Assembly (NCBI RefSeq): GCF_900107215.1
Contig: NZ_FNPD01000002.1
Coordinates: 124,001 to 188,000 of the forward strand
DNA from: Acetomicrobium thermoterrenum DSM 13490
Lineage (GTDB): Bacteria; Synergistota; Synergistia; Synergistales; Acetomicrobiaceae
DNA length: 64,000 nt
Reading direction: 5' to 3'
Of this stretch, positions 52,769 through 64,000 are shown in pieces. The notes under the pieces are model-generated. The model searched no databases. It saw only the letters and a list, made by a program, of their open reading frames with translations, and was not told where the DNA came from. The stretch's first letter is position 1, and each line of letters begins with the position of its first letter. A program made the translations under genes and the position numbers.

Positions 52769-54246
52769 TTTCGATCGCCCCCTAAAGCAGTTGCAGCCGG
52801 TCCTACTACCTGTTCAATAACCGAAGCCGCTTTTAAGATATCGCCTTCTCCAAACTTCTTTCCTATCAATTGAACGCCCACGGGCAGCCCGGACTGGCTC
52901 ATCGATGCTCTCATCGACAAAGCTGGCAAGCCCGCCAAATTAACGGGTATAGTAAAAAGGTCTGCCATGTAGGCTTTGACTGGGTCAGTCAGCTTCTCGC
53001 CCCGTTTAAAGGGTAACGTAGGCGTTGCAGGAGTTATCAAGACATCGGCTTTTGAAAAGGCTGCATTGAATTCTCTGATGATGAGCTGCCTCACCTTCTG
53101 TGCCTGCAAGTAATAGGCATCGTATCTGCTGGAACCTAGGACGAACGTCCCGATCAGTATTCTCCTTTTTACTTCGGGGCCGAAACCTGAGCCGCGGCTT
53201 TTGAGGTACAGTTCCTTCAAATCATCGGCAGCCACGGAAAAACCGTATTGCACTCCGTCGAAACGGGCCAAATTGGAGCTTGCTTCGGCTGGCGCTATAG
53301 TGTAGTAACAAGGAAGGCCGTATCGTGTCGATATCGGCAAATCGACCTCCACTATTTCAGCACCAGACTCCTGGCATATTTCTATGGTTTGGGAAATTGC
53401 TCTTTTTATCTCATCATCAATTTCTAGGGATTCATAACCCGCCAAATATCCAACTTTAAAACCTTCAAGGGAAGTTACGTTTAAAAATTCGGCGTAATTC
53501 GGCCTTTCCTTTCTGGCACATGTAGCATCTCTGGCGTCAGGTTCAGATATGACCTGTAAAATTGCCGCTACGTCCTTCAAACTTCTGGCAAAAGGGCCAA
53601 TTTGATCCAACGAAGAAGCAAAGGCAATTAAGCCGAACCTACTGACTAGGCCGTATGTCGGCTTTAATCCATACACCCCACAAAAGGCAGCAGGTTGCCT
53701 AATGGAGCCACCGGTGTCACTTCCCAAAGCAATGGGAGCATAACCTGCAGCAACGGATGCGGCACTACCTCCCGAGCTTCCCCCAGGCACTCTGGACAAA
53801 TCCCATGGGTTCAAGGCCGGGCCAAAGGCAGAAAACTCCGTCGAGCTTCCCATAGCAAATTCATCCATGTTGGCTTTGCCAATTATCACCGCTCCGGCGC
53901 GCTCTAAGCATTCAACTACATGTGCACTGTAGGGAGAAATCCAATTTTCCAGCATCCTACTTCCGCAGGTAGTCCTTACCCCGTCGACTGTAATGTTATC
54001 CTTCACTACAACGGGCACTCCGAAAAGGGACCCCAACTCTTCGCCCCTCGCTAAAGCAGCATCCAACATCCACGATCTGGAACGGGCCTCTTCGTAGAGA
54101 GGCGTTATAAGGGCGTTCAAATTTCTTTCGTTAACCTCTATGTATTCCAGGGCCGTCTCTATTACATCTGAAACCGTGAAATCACCTTTTTTGTAACCTT
54201 CCACAAGATCTAAAGCCGATAACTTCAAAAACTCGCTATTTTTCAT
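52765..54246 (-). CDS. gatA: Aspartyl/glutamyl-tRNA amidotransferase subunit A
   Basis: This 493-residue amidase-signature enzyme releases ammonia from glutamine for tRNA amidation. The catalytic Lys is in VVVKDNITVDG and the Ser-cis-Ser-Lys region is in PGGSSGGSAASVA, with GSDTGGSIRQPAAFCG next. The start at 54246 follows GGAGGG by nine bases and overlaps the gatC end. An in-frame ATG at 54342 lies inside gatC and is rejected. Confidence 0.95.
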   Translation of the reverse strand: MKNSEFLKLSALDLVEGYKKGDFTVSDVIETALEYIEVNERNLNALITPLYEEARSRSWMLDAALARGEELGSLFGVPVVVKDNITVDGVRTTCGSRMLENWISPYSAHVVECLERAGAVIIGKANMDEFAMGSSTEFSAFGPALNPWDLSRVPGGSSGGSAASVAAGYAPIALGSDTGGSIRQPAAFCGVYGLKPTYGLVSRFGLIAFASSLDQIGPFARSLKDVAAILQVISEPDARDATCARKERPNYAEFLNVTSLEGFKVGYLAGYESLEIDDEIKRAISQTIEICQESGAEIVEVDLPISTRYGLPCYYTIAPAEASSNLARFDGVQYGFSVAADDLKELYLKSRGSGFGPEVKRRILIGTFVLGSSRYDAYYLQAQKVRQLIIREFNAAFSKADVLITPATPTLPFKRGEKLTDPVKAYMADLFTIPVNLAGLPALSMRASMSQSGLPVGVQLIGKKFGEGDILKAASVIEQVVGPAATALGGDRK

Positions 54247-54553
54247 CGTGATCGCCCTCCACAATTCGCGGCACCTTGAAGTAGCCCTCTTCGGAGACCG
54301 GAGCCTGGGAAAGCACCTCGCTGTATCTGTTCCACGCCACAACTTCGTCTTTACGCCAGGGCATGGGTTCCATATCCTCTAGACTAAAGGGATTTATATC
54401 CTTTGCATTAAGTTCGCTTAACGTCTGAAGCTGATCCAAAATATTTTTAAACTGCGTACCGATATGTTTAATTTCATCTTCATTGAGCTCCAGCATGGCC
54501 AACTTGGCTACGCGTCTTATTTCTTCGACTAGTCCATCCGATGTCCCACTCAT
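54236..54553 (-). CDS. gatC: Aspartyl/glutamyl-tRNA amidotransferase subunit C
   Basis: This 105-residue small subunit stabilises GatA with GatB. IRRVAKLAMLELNEDEI at the start and FSLEDMEPMPWRKDEV near the middle are typical of GatC. I start at the ATG at 54553, eight bases after GAGGAGG; the frame is open further up into ligA but that is not coding. Confidence 0.93.
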   Translation of the reverse strand: MSGTSDGLVEEIRRVAKLAMLELNEDEIKHIGTQFKNILDQLQTLSELNAKDINPFSLEDMEPMPWRKDEVVAWNRYSEVLSQAPVSEEGYFKVPRIVEGDHDEK

Positions 54554-54566
54554 AGCACAAACCTCC

Positions 54567-58082
<3,516 letters not shown>

Positions 58083-58102
<20 letters not shown>

Positions 58103-59072
58103 TCATTGCTTCCTCCTTAGCGCAAAAGTCACTAAAATTATTGGCAAAAGAATTAAATAATTCAAAGGCTTGTGTAATGCCATGGGCTCTTGCCATAGAA
58201 GATCGCAATTGTGAAGCCCCAGGCATTCCTTTAAAAATACATGATAAGAAGCGACGAAGCAAGTGCATGGCTAAATTATCCTTAACTTGACACAAATCGG
58301 ATAGAAAAGAACGAAATATCTCCCTCTGAAATTCAAAGGTAGCTTTTCTGTCATTTCGAAAGCCCAACTTAGCCAGGGCATCTAAAACGATGAAAGGATC
58401 TTTCAAGGCACCTCGCGCCACTAAAACCCCTATGCAACCCTTTTCCAAATAATCGAGTACGTCGTCTGAGGTAAAAACGTCTCCTGTACCCGTTATTTTA
58501 CCCGGGAAAGCTCTGGCTACCTCGCCGATAATATTTCTGTCGGAACTTCCCTTATACCCCTGCGAAACGGTTCTTCCATGCAAAGCTACGTTCTTGGCGC
58601 CAGCAGAGATCAATAGATCACACCAACTTGCTACATCCTTCAAATTGCGACTGGGAATTCTGGTTTTAACCCATATCGGAAATCCTAAATTTTTGGCCTG
58701 TCTAATCATCTCAGCGGCCACATGGGGGCGATTTATTAATGACGCGCCGCCACCGGATGCCATAACTTTTTTCGAAGGACAGGCCATGTTAATGCTTAAG
58801 GCCTCAAAGGAGCTGATTCGGAAGGCTTCCTGAGCGGCTTCCAAAAGGGAAGCCACATCTCCAGAAAAAAGCTGCAACACCAACGGACCCTCGTCATGAT
58901 GCCGTTGCAAAGAATAAAATGCAGAGGAATGTCCTTCCATCAAAGCTCTGGAAGCAACCATCTCTGTATGGGCCAAACCGACACCTACCCGAAAAAACAT
59001 CCTTCTGACGGGCCAGGATGTTATATCTGCCATTGGGGCAAGCCATAGAGGGTTATTTGGCATTTTGTTCAT
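58083..59072 (-). CDS. dus: tRNA-dihydrouridine synthase
   Basis: This 329-residue FMN enzyme reduces uridines in tRNA. The barrel starts with LWLAPMADITSWPVRRM. The catalytic Cys98 lies in INMACPSKKVMASGGGASL, and the phosphate/FMN site is KITGTGDVFTSDDV. The form is DusB-like with small changes (MACPSKK where most have MGCPAPK). The start overlaps the coaX end by 20 bases. Confidence 0.92.
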
Positions 59073-59817
59073 ATATAAGTCTCAAGCCCTCCAACGTTAA
59101 ATTGGAATCAACTGTATTTATTCTGCTCGACCATCTAGCGACTATCTCGGCATGCCCTCCCGTAGCAATGACTTTTGGCGTTTCCTTCTGCTCTTGCGAC
59201 ATTCGATCAACTAAACCATCTATCAAACCCGCATATCCTATAAGTATACCTGACCTCATCGATTCTGACGTAGATCTGCCAACGACCCTCTTTGGAGGCT
59301 CGAGAGTGACGAGGGGGAGTTTTGCCGTCTTTCCGAATAGCGCCTCTATGCTGGCAAGCAAGCCAGGTGCTATTGCACCACCGAGGTAAACGCAGTTTGA
59401 CGTCACGTAATCAAGGGTAACTGCCGTGCCAAAATCGACAACTATTACAGGACATCCATGATGATGAACAGCCGCCACCGCATTTACAAGCCTGTCTGCT
59501 CCGATTTCGGCCGGTGCTTCGTACCCCACTTCGATTCCAAGATCAAGCTCTGAATTTACAACCATAGATTCGATGCCCAAGTATTTGCATATGCCACGGC
59601 TCCAGGCAGCTTCCAATGGCGGAACCACACTCGATATTATTGACCCTGAGATGAGATCTTGACTTATTTTAGTCATATTAAGCAATCCCGTAAGGTATAT
59701 CCCCAGCTCGTCTTCGGTACGCCTTTCAGAGGTGAGTCTCCAATCGGCGATCAGGCAAGCGCCATCAAAGATACCAACGCAAGTGTGGGTATTTCCTATA
59801 TCTAGCACAAGAAGCAT
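59053..59817 (-). CDS. coaX: Type III pantothenate kinase
   Basis: This 254-residue ASKHA-fold kinase phosphorylates pantothenate in coenzyme A synthesis. LVLDIGNTHTCVGIFDG at the start (Asp6), GADRLVNAVAA, IVVDFGTAVTLD and GGAIAPGL are all family motifs. Length is normal. It lies 20 bases after comEC. Confidence 0.94.
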   Translation of the reverse strand: MLLVLDIGNTHTCVGIFDGACLIADWRLTSERRTEDELGIYLTGLLNMTKISQDLISGSIISSVVPPLEAAWSRGICKYLGIESMVVNSELDLGIEVGYEAPAEIGADRLVNAVAAVHHHGCPVIVVDFGTAVTLDYVTSNCVYLGGAIAPGLLASIEALFGKTAKLPLVTLEPPKRVVGRSTSESMRSGILIGYAGLIDGLVDRMSQEQKETPKVIATGGHAEIVARWSSRINTVDSNLTLEGLRLIYEQNAK

Positions 59818-59837
59818 TGCAAAAACCTCCCATCAAA

Positions 59838-61247
59838 TCAAGATAATAACATTATATAAACGAACAACCCACAACTTGAAAGACAAAAATTCCTAAAATT
59901 GTTAAAACTTAATCTTTTGGCCAATATAATAAAAAATATTCCAAGGGAAATAAAGGGCCAGGGCCAAACTTCCGTAAGGGTTGCAGGCATCAAAGATGAA
60001 ATCAGATTAAGCGCCCTTTCAACGGCTACCAACACTCCCTCTATCAAGAGAAGGAAAGGCCTGCCAATTTCGAAGGGCAAGAAAGCAAATGGAGCAAAAA
60101 GAATTACTGTCAAAAACAAAATGCCGAACATCGGAATGGCAATGGGATTAATTACAAGCCCTGCCAATGGCAGCGTTCCAAATGTTGCAAGGACACAACC
60201 GGCGTTAACAACCCAAAGGAGAGAACTCAGTATAAAGGGCAAAAACTTTTTGGGAAAAATCTCCATGCAACCGATTGTCAGAGCAGACATCACGGATAAT
60301 TTCCATCCGATATCCCACACGAACCACGGTCTCCACAATATTAAAGATATGGCCGCTAAGCTGACGGCCTGAAGAAGCTTTATCGGTCTTCCGATCAACT
60401 TACCGATCAAAGCGAAGGTAACCATCAATCCGGCACGGGTAGCGCTCGCTGCAAAACCTGTAAAGATCAAGTATACAAATAAAAAAAGAATGGATATTTG
60501 TACCTTGAGCCTAGATCCTCTTAAAGTCGAAAAGATTACCCCCACAAGAAGGGCTACGTGGAAGCCGGAGACAGCCAACAAGTGAGAGGTGCCCCAGCTT
60601 GAATGAAGTTTCACCAATTCCGGGTCCCTCACGCCCAAAAGCATTGCCAAAAGATATCCCCGAACTCTTGGAGGATAATTCAGCAGTATCCATTCTTTCA
60701 ACGATGATCGCCAACGATAAACGCTCAAAGGAGAGCTCTTGCGGGACTTTTTCACTTGAAGGCCTACCAGACGACCCACTACACCCCTGGACCTCCAATA
60801 AGTATAGGGATTAAATCCGATGTTCCTGCGCTCTATCGGCAATACCGACGCCTTTATACCGACGAAGTCTCCTTCCTTTAAAGCTAAAGAAGGAGATGTA
60901 AAACCGACAAATTTTCCCTTGGGTGTCTTGAATACGACTGCCCTTTTGCCGCCCCAGGGCCTTTCGAAAGCAACAACGGCCTTTTCCGCGAGCCTGCCGC
61001 TTAAAAAGAGATCTGTCTCTACTCTATAGCTCGACCACAGGCTACCAAACATGCTAACAACAAAGCAGAGGATAAAAACATACGAAGAATTCGGTGTTCC
61101 ATCGTAGGCACAAAATCCTAAGCCTAAAAAAATAAACCCAGAGACAATGCCCGACAGCCAAAAAGGGAAACCCTTTCCCGTCAAAAGGATGGAAATCACT
61201 AGGGATAATAACAAGGATAAACAAGGAGCTTCCCTGAATAACTTCAT
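59838..61247 (-). CDS. comEC: ComEC/Rec2-type DNA channel protein (no MBL domain)
   Basis: This 469-residue protein has about ten helices. It has the N-terminal DUF4131-like part and the competence domain with SSWGTSHLLAVSGFHVALLVG and AASATRAGLMVTFALIGKLI. It would carry single-stranded DNA across the inner membrane in natural transformation. The common C-terminal metallo-beta-lactamase nuclease domain is missing; the protein stops after the last helix. It overlaps comEA by four bases. Confidence 0.88.
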   Translation of the reverse strand: MKLFREAPCLSLLLSLVISILLTGKGFPFWLSGIVSGFIFLGLGFCAYDGTPNSSYVFILCFVVSMFGSLWSSYRVETDLFLSGRLAEKAVVAFERPWGGKRAVVFKTPKGKFVGFTSPSLALKEGDFVGIKASVLPIERRNIGFNPYTYWRSRGVVGRLVGLQVKKSRKSSPLSVYRWRSSLKEWILLNYPPRVRGYLLAMLLGVRDPELVKLHSSWGTSHLLAVSGFHVALLVGVIFSTLRGSRLKVQISILFLFVYLIFTGFAASATRAGLMVTFALIGKLIGRPIKLLQAVSLAAISLILWRPWFVWDIGWKLSVMSALTIGCMEIFPKKFLPFILSSLLWVVNAGCVLATFGTLPLAGLVINPIAIPMFGILFLTVILFAPFAFLPFEIGRPFLLLIEGVLVAVERALNLISSLMPATLTEVWPWPFISLGIFFIILAKRLSFNNFRNFCLSSCGLFVYIMLLS

Positions 61248-62011
61248 CGATAGCCAACGGTAATCAGAGGCCTGATTTTTTCCATCTTCTTGGGACCTAT
61301 TCCCTTTACTTCAAGCAGCTCCTCGACAGAACGAAAACCTCCCTTGTCTTCCCGATAGGATAATATCGCTTGAGCTGTCTTGGGCCCTATTCCGGGCAGC
61401 GACTGCAACATCTCGGCAGTTGCACTATTCAGATCTATTAAATCGGAACTACCATGATAGTCCTCAAAGGCATCTTCATCTATTTTCGGGGGCTTCAATT
61501 TACCATTTTGGTCTATAAAGACCGCTCCATTTTGCTCACTCAACGTTAGCGGGATATGTTCTCCTTTTTCGGGTACATGGACGTGACACCCATCTTTCAA
61601 GTTCGCCGCTAAATTGACGGCAACTGAATCGGCTTTCTCGGTAAGCCCCCCTGCTTCTGCCACCAATTCGTATACCCTGGATCCTTCCGGCAGTTTGTAT
61701 ACGCCCGGACTTTTAACTGCTCCCGTGATATACAAAACCCACACCTTCTCGGGAATGGACGTTCCTGCACCATTTGCGTCGTTTTCTCTTTTTACTCCTT
61801 CGAATTTGGTGTTTGTAAGCTCATCGAGGCCGTAATATTTTTCATCTGTTTCATGGACTTTCGATTTGCCTAACGAATAGGCTGTCGAAATGCCGATTGC
61901 CAAGATTAAGCATAGAAAAGCTGCTGCTATCCCTTTGAATCTTTTCCCTTTGCTGTATTTTTCAATTTTTCTTTTCGCTTCCTGTATTTTAAATTCTGAC
62001 TTCGAGGACAT
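61244..62011 (-). CDS. comEA: ComEA-type competence DNA-binding protein
   Basis: This 255-residue protein has an N-terminal transmembrane helix (about 27-47), then an SLBB domain (WVLYITGAVKSPGVYKLPEG). A C-terminal helix-hairpin-helix pair (LIDLNSATAEMLQSLPGIG and VEELLEVKGIGPKKMEKI) that binds DNA follows. It hands incoming DNA to ComEC. Its start overlaps the miaB end by 23 bases. Confidence 0.92.
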   Translation of the reverse strand: MSSKSEFKIQEAKRKIEKYSKGKRFKGIAAAFLCLILAIGISTAYSLGKSKVHETDEKYYGLDELTNTKFEGVKRENDANGAGTSIPEKVWVLYITGAVKSPGVYKLPEGSRVYELVAEAGGLTEKADSVAVNLAANLKDGCHVHVPEKGEHIPLTLSEQNGAVFIDQNGKLKPPKIDEDAFEDYHGSSDLIDLNSATAEMLQSLPGIGPKTAQAILSYREDKGGFRSVEELLEVKGIGPKKMEKIRPLITVGYR

Positions 62012-63341
62012 CGCTAAAATCTCTAAAAGATACTATTTCGCCATATAAATACCAATTAGACGCACCAGTTATGCGCACTTTGCACAATTTGCCGAGCATG
62101 CTTTCATCTCCCGGCACAAGCACCACCTTATCCGTAGGCGTCCTGCCCTGCAACATACCTTTGCCCTTAGGGGCAAAGTCGTCGAGCAATACTTCAAAAA
62201 CCTTACCCTCTAAGATTTTGTTTTTTTTAAATGAAATAGCGTCTTGCAATTCGTTTACGATTGAAAGCCTTCTCTTTTTTTCTTCTTCAGGGATTTGATC
62301 GGGCATATTGGCTGCCGGAGTACCCTCTCTCGGAGAATAGGAAGCGGTATGAACTAAGCCGAATTCCATTGTTTTCAACATCTCTAATGTGCATTGAAAG
62401 TCTTCCTCCGTCTCACCAGGGAAACCAACGATTAGGTCGCTGGTTATAGAAACTTCGGGCAGGGCCTCTCGCAGGCGCTTTATTATTCTTCCGTAGCCCT
62501 CAACTGTGTAACCCCTGTTCATTTTCTTCAAAATCCTGTCGCTCCCCGACTGAATCGGGAGGTTAACGGCCGGACAAATTTTCGATTCCTCTGCCATTGC
62601 TTTTATTACGTCTTCGGTGAAGTCGCGTGGGTGAGAAGTGGTAAAACGAACTCTCAATAGTCGGGGAACCTTAGCCACATCTCGCAGGAGATTAGAGAAT
62701 CGATAACTTTCTTTAAGATCCTTGCCGTAGGAGTCGACGTTCTGCCCTAAAAGAGTGACCTCGAGGACACCATCATCTACGAGCTCGGATACTTCCTTTA
62801 ATATCTCGTTAGGTCGCCTCGACACAAACCTCCCCCGCACATAGGGCACAATACAATAAGTGCAGAAATTGTCGCATCCATGGGCAATGGTTACGAATGC
62901 CTTATAGGGATTGCTTCTGATTACTGGAGCATCATGTAGATCTATCATTTCCCTGGGATCTTCGTCGAGATATAAGACAGTTTTATGCCTCATTGCATTC
63001 TCTAAAGCATCGGGAACCCATCCTATATGTCTCGGTCCTGTTACGACCTTCACTTGAGGAAACCTCCGAAGCAAATCAGCTCCCATGTTCTGGGCCATAC
63101 ATCCGATAACTGCCAAAAGAGGCTTACCCTTTGTCTTGTAGAGTTTCCCGTAACGCCCAATCTCGCTTAACACCTTTTGCTCGGCCTTTTCTCTAATGCT
63201 ACAGGTTACAATTACCACTGCATCAGCTTCGTTTCTATCGGTCTCAATCCAGCCTCTTCGTATTAAGGATGTTCTCAACCGATCTCCATCGTATTGATTC
63301 ATCTGACAACCGTATATATCGATAGCGAAACTAAAAGCCAT
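61989..63341 (-). CDS. miaB: tRNA (N6-isopentenyl adenosine(37)-C2)-methylthiotransferase MiaB
   Basis: This 450-residue radical-SAM enzyme adds a methylthio group to A37 of tRNAs. The N-terminal cluster has Cys12, Cys47 and Cys81. The radical-SAM cluster is Cys156-x3-Cys160-x2-Cys163 (AHGCDNFCTYCIVPYVRGR). A C-terminal TRAM domain is present. I start at the ATG at 63341, nine bases after AAAGGGA; the ATG at 63350 is too close to that site. It heads the long minus-strand operon. Confidence 0.94.
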   Translation of the reverse strand: MAFSFAIDIYGCQMNQYDGDRLRTSLIRRGWIETDRNEADAVVIVTCSIREKAEQKVLSEIGRYGKLYKTKGKPLLAVIGCMAQNMGADLLRRFPQVKVVTGPRHIGWVPDALENAMRHKTVLYLDEDPREMIDLHDAPVIRSNPYKAFVTIAHGCDNFCTYCIVPYVRGRFVSRRPNEILKEVSELVDDGVLEVTLLGQNVDSYGKDLKESYRFSNLLRDVAKVPRLLRVRFTTSHPRDFTEDVIKAMAEESKICPAVNLPIQSGSDRILKKMNRGYTVEGYGRIIKRLREALPEVSITSDLIVGFPGETEEDFQCTLEMLKTMEFGLVHTASYSPREGTPAANMPDQIPEEEKKRRLSIVNELQDAISFKKNKILEGKVFEVLLDDFAPKGKGMLQGRTPTDKVVLVPGDESMLGKLCKVRITGASNWYLYGEIVSFRDFSDVLEVRI

Positions 63342-63379
63342 TAATATCATTCCCTTTGCTGATCTTATCTTACAAAGAT

Positions 63380-63408
63380 ATTATAGGAACTTATCCATGG
63401 TCTAACAT
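63380..63408 (-). promoter_or_regulatory. Candidate promoter of the miaB operon
   Basis: A perfect TATAAT (63385-63380) lies on the minus strand about 35 bases before the miaB start. The -35 box 17 bases upstream (ATGTTA, 63408-63403) is poor. Confidence 0.38.
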
Positions 63409-64000
63409 CACAGACTTAACAACATCCTTATGGCGCTTACCGTCACCACAACAGACAGTATCAACCTTAGCCACCTATTTCCTTTTAAAATGGCAAAATG
63501 CGCCCCTGCAATACCCCCCATGAAATTGCCTATTGCCAAAACGACACCTAATGGAAAGTTAACCATCCCGTTAAGGAGGAAAATCGCTAAGCTTAATGTG
63601 GTGAACATTGCTATGACTACGACTTTTAACGCATTGGCGTGAAGAAGATCCTTACCTCCCAACCCGACAAGTGCCCATAAAAGTAAAAAACCTACACCCG
63701 CCTGTATAAATCCTCCGTAAATACCTATTAGAAACATGGCAAGGATCAAAACCCATCTGGGCAAGGAAATCTCGCGTTCGCGCTCCCACATATCCGGCTT
63801 CAATACCAAAAGTACGGCCATGCAACATATCAACACTGCTACTGCTATCCTCAAATATCTCTCATCCAAACTAACCGCTCCAAATGTGCCCAAGGCAGCA
63901 CCTAAAAGAGAGGGCAACCCAAAAAACAAACAATCTTTGAGACGAAAAAGTGATTTTTTATGAAAGTGTTGGGCAGCAAAGACGTTTTGAAACAAAACAC
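63408..64000 (-). CDS. TauE/SafE-family membrane transport protein (N-terminus outside window)
   Basis: At least 197 residues are seen, with no stop before the right edge, so the N-terminal part is missing. About six helices remain, with LIGIYGGFIQAGVGFLLLWAL, the repeat motif of TauE/SafE permeases, and GNFMGGIAGAHFAI near the end. The family moves small sulphur or organic anions such as sulphite or taurine products across the inner membrane. The substrate is unknown. Confidence 0.85.
   Translation of the reverse strand, partial: VLFQNVFAAQHFHKKSLFRLKDCLFFGLPSLLGAALGTFGAVSLDERYLRIAVAVLICCMAVLLVLKPDMWEREREISLPRWVLILAMFLIGIYGGFIQAGVGFLLLWALVGLGGKDLLHANALKVVVIAMFTTLSLAIFLLNGMVNFPLGVVLAIGNFMGGIAGAHFAILKGNRWLRLILSVVVTVSAIRMLLSL

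Overview
The window reads as chromosomal DNA of an anaerobic, fermentative, hydrogen-producing diderm bacterium, most likely a thermophilic member of the Synergistota close to Acetomicrobium (Anaerobaculum). This is inferred from gene content, not from a database match. The supporting features are a full Mrp-Mbh type energy-converting [NiFe] hydrogenase, a tungsten-type aldehyde:ferredoxin oxidoreductase, a NuoEFG/HydABC-like flavin complex, Na+-linked transporters, LPS-type heptose genes and a flagellar cap gene. Base composition and codon style look even along the window. I see no prophage, insertion sequence, integron or CRISPR array. The longest gene-free stretches are about 150-210 bases and hold promoters and hairpins.

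Layout. 1-4261: end of a membrane protein, polA (minus) and gltX (plus) with a bidirectional terminator. 4274-12334 (minus): a 14-gene operon in the order mbhA to mbhN, coding for a membrane-bound, ion-pumping, ferredoxin-dependent hydrogenase. 12537-15655 (minus): a three-gene ABC exporter with a NEW3-type exported protein. 15856-20248 (minus): typA, ssrA (tmRNA), smpB, tRNA-Pro(CGG) and a pyrimidine-nucleoside phosphorylase. 20426-24754 (plus): polyferredoxin, AOR and ThiS/MoaD-like protein, then an NhaC antiporter. 24806-28217: an unknown gene, then a plus-strand trio of cysteine hydrolase, MBL-fold hydrolase and a malic-enzyme homologue that has lost its metal ligands. 28194-34692 (minus): a nine-gene heptose/glycan and membrane cluster. 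34911-36380: fliD. 36417-38760: an SSS symporter and a two-gene LysO exporter. 38967-43422: a TtcA-like PP-loop protein, then an operon of glutaredoxin, pgi, the two-gene SufC/SufB (SMS-type) Fe-S assembly system and cdd. 43612-49125 (plus): NuoE-like, NuoF-like and a 1077-residue NuoG-GltD fusion. 49209-63341 (minus): an apparently continuous 11-gene run miaB-comEA-comEC-coaX-dus-lysS-ligA-gatC-gatA-gatB-fusA2. 63408-64000: a TauE/SafE permease cut by the window edge.

How it fits together. Sugar breakdown (pgi and others) would yield NADH and reduced ferredoxin. AOR could add reduced ferredoxin from aldehydes. The Mbh complex would oxidise ferredoxin, release H2 and build an ion gradient that the NhaC and SSS carriers can exchange or use. 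The NuoE/NuoF/NuoG-GltD complex is predicted to move electrons between NAD(H), ferredoxin and perhaps NADP(H), possibly by flavin-based bifurcation. It carries no recognisable hydrogenase or formate dehydrogenase active site, which makes it the most intriguing system here. Several starts were shortened because a good Shine-Dalgarno, or a consensus promoter downstream of the longer start, decides them. TTG starts are unusually common.
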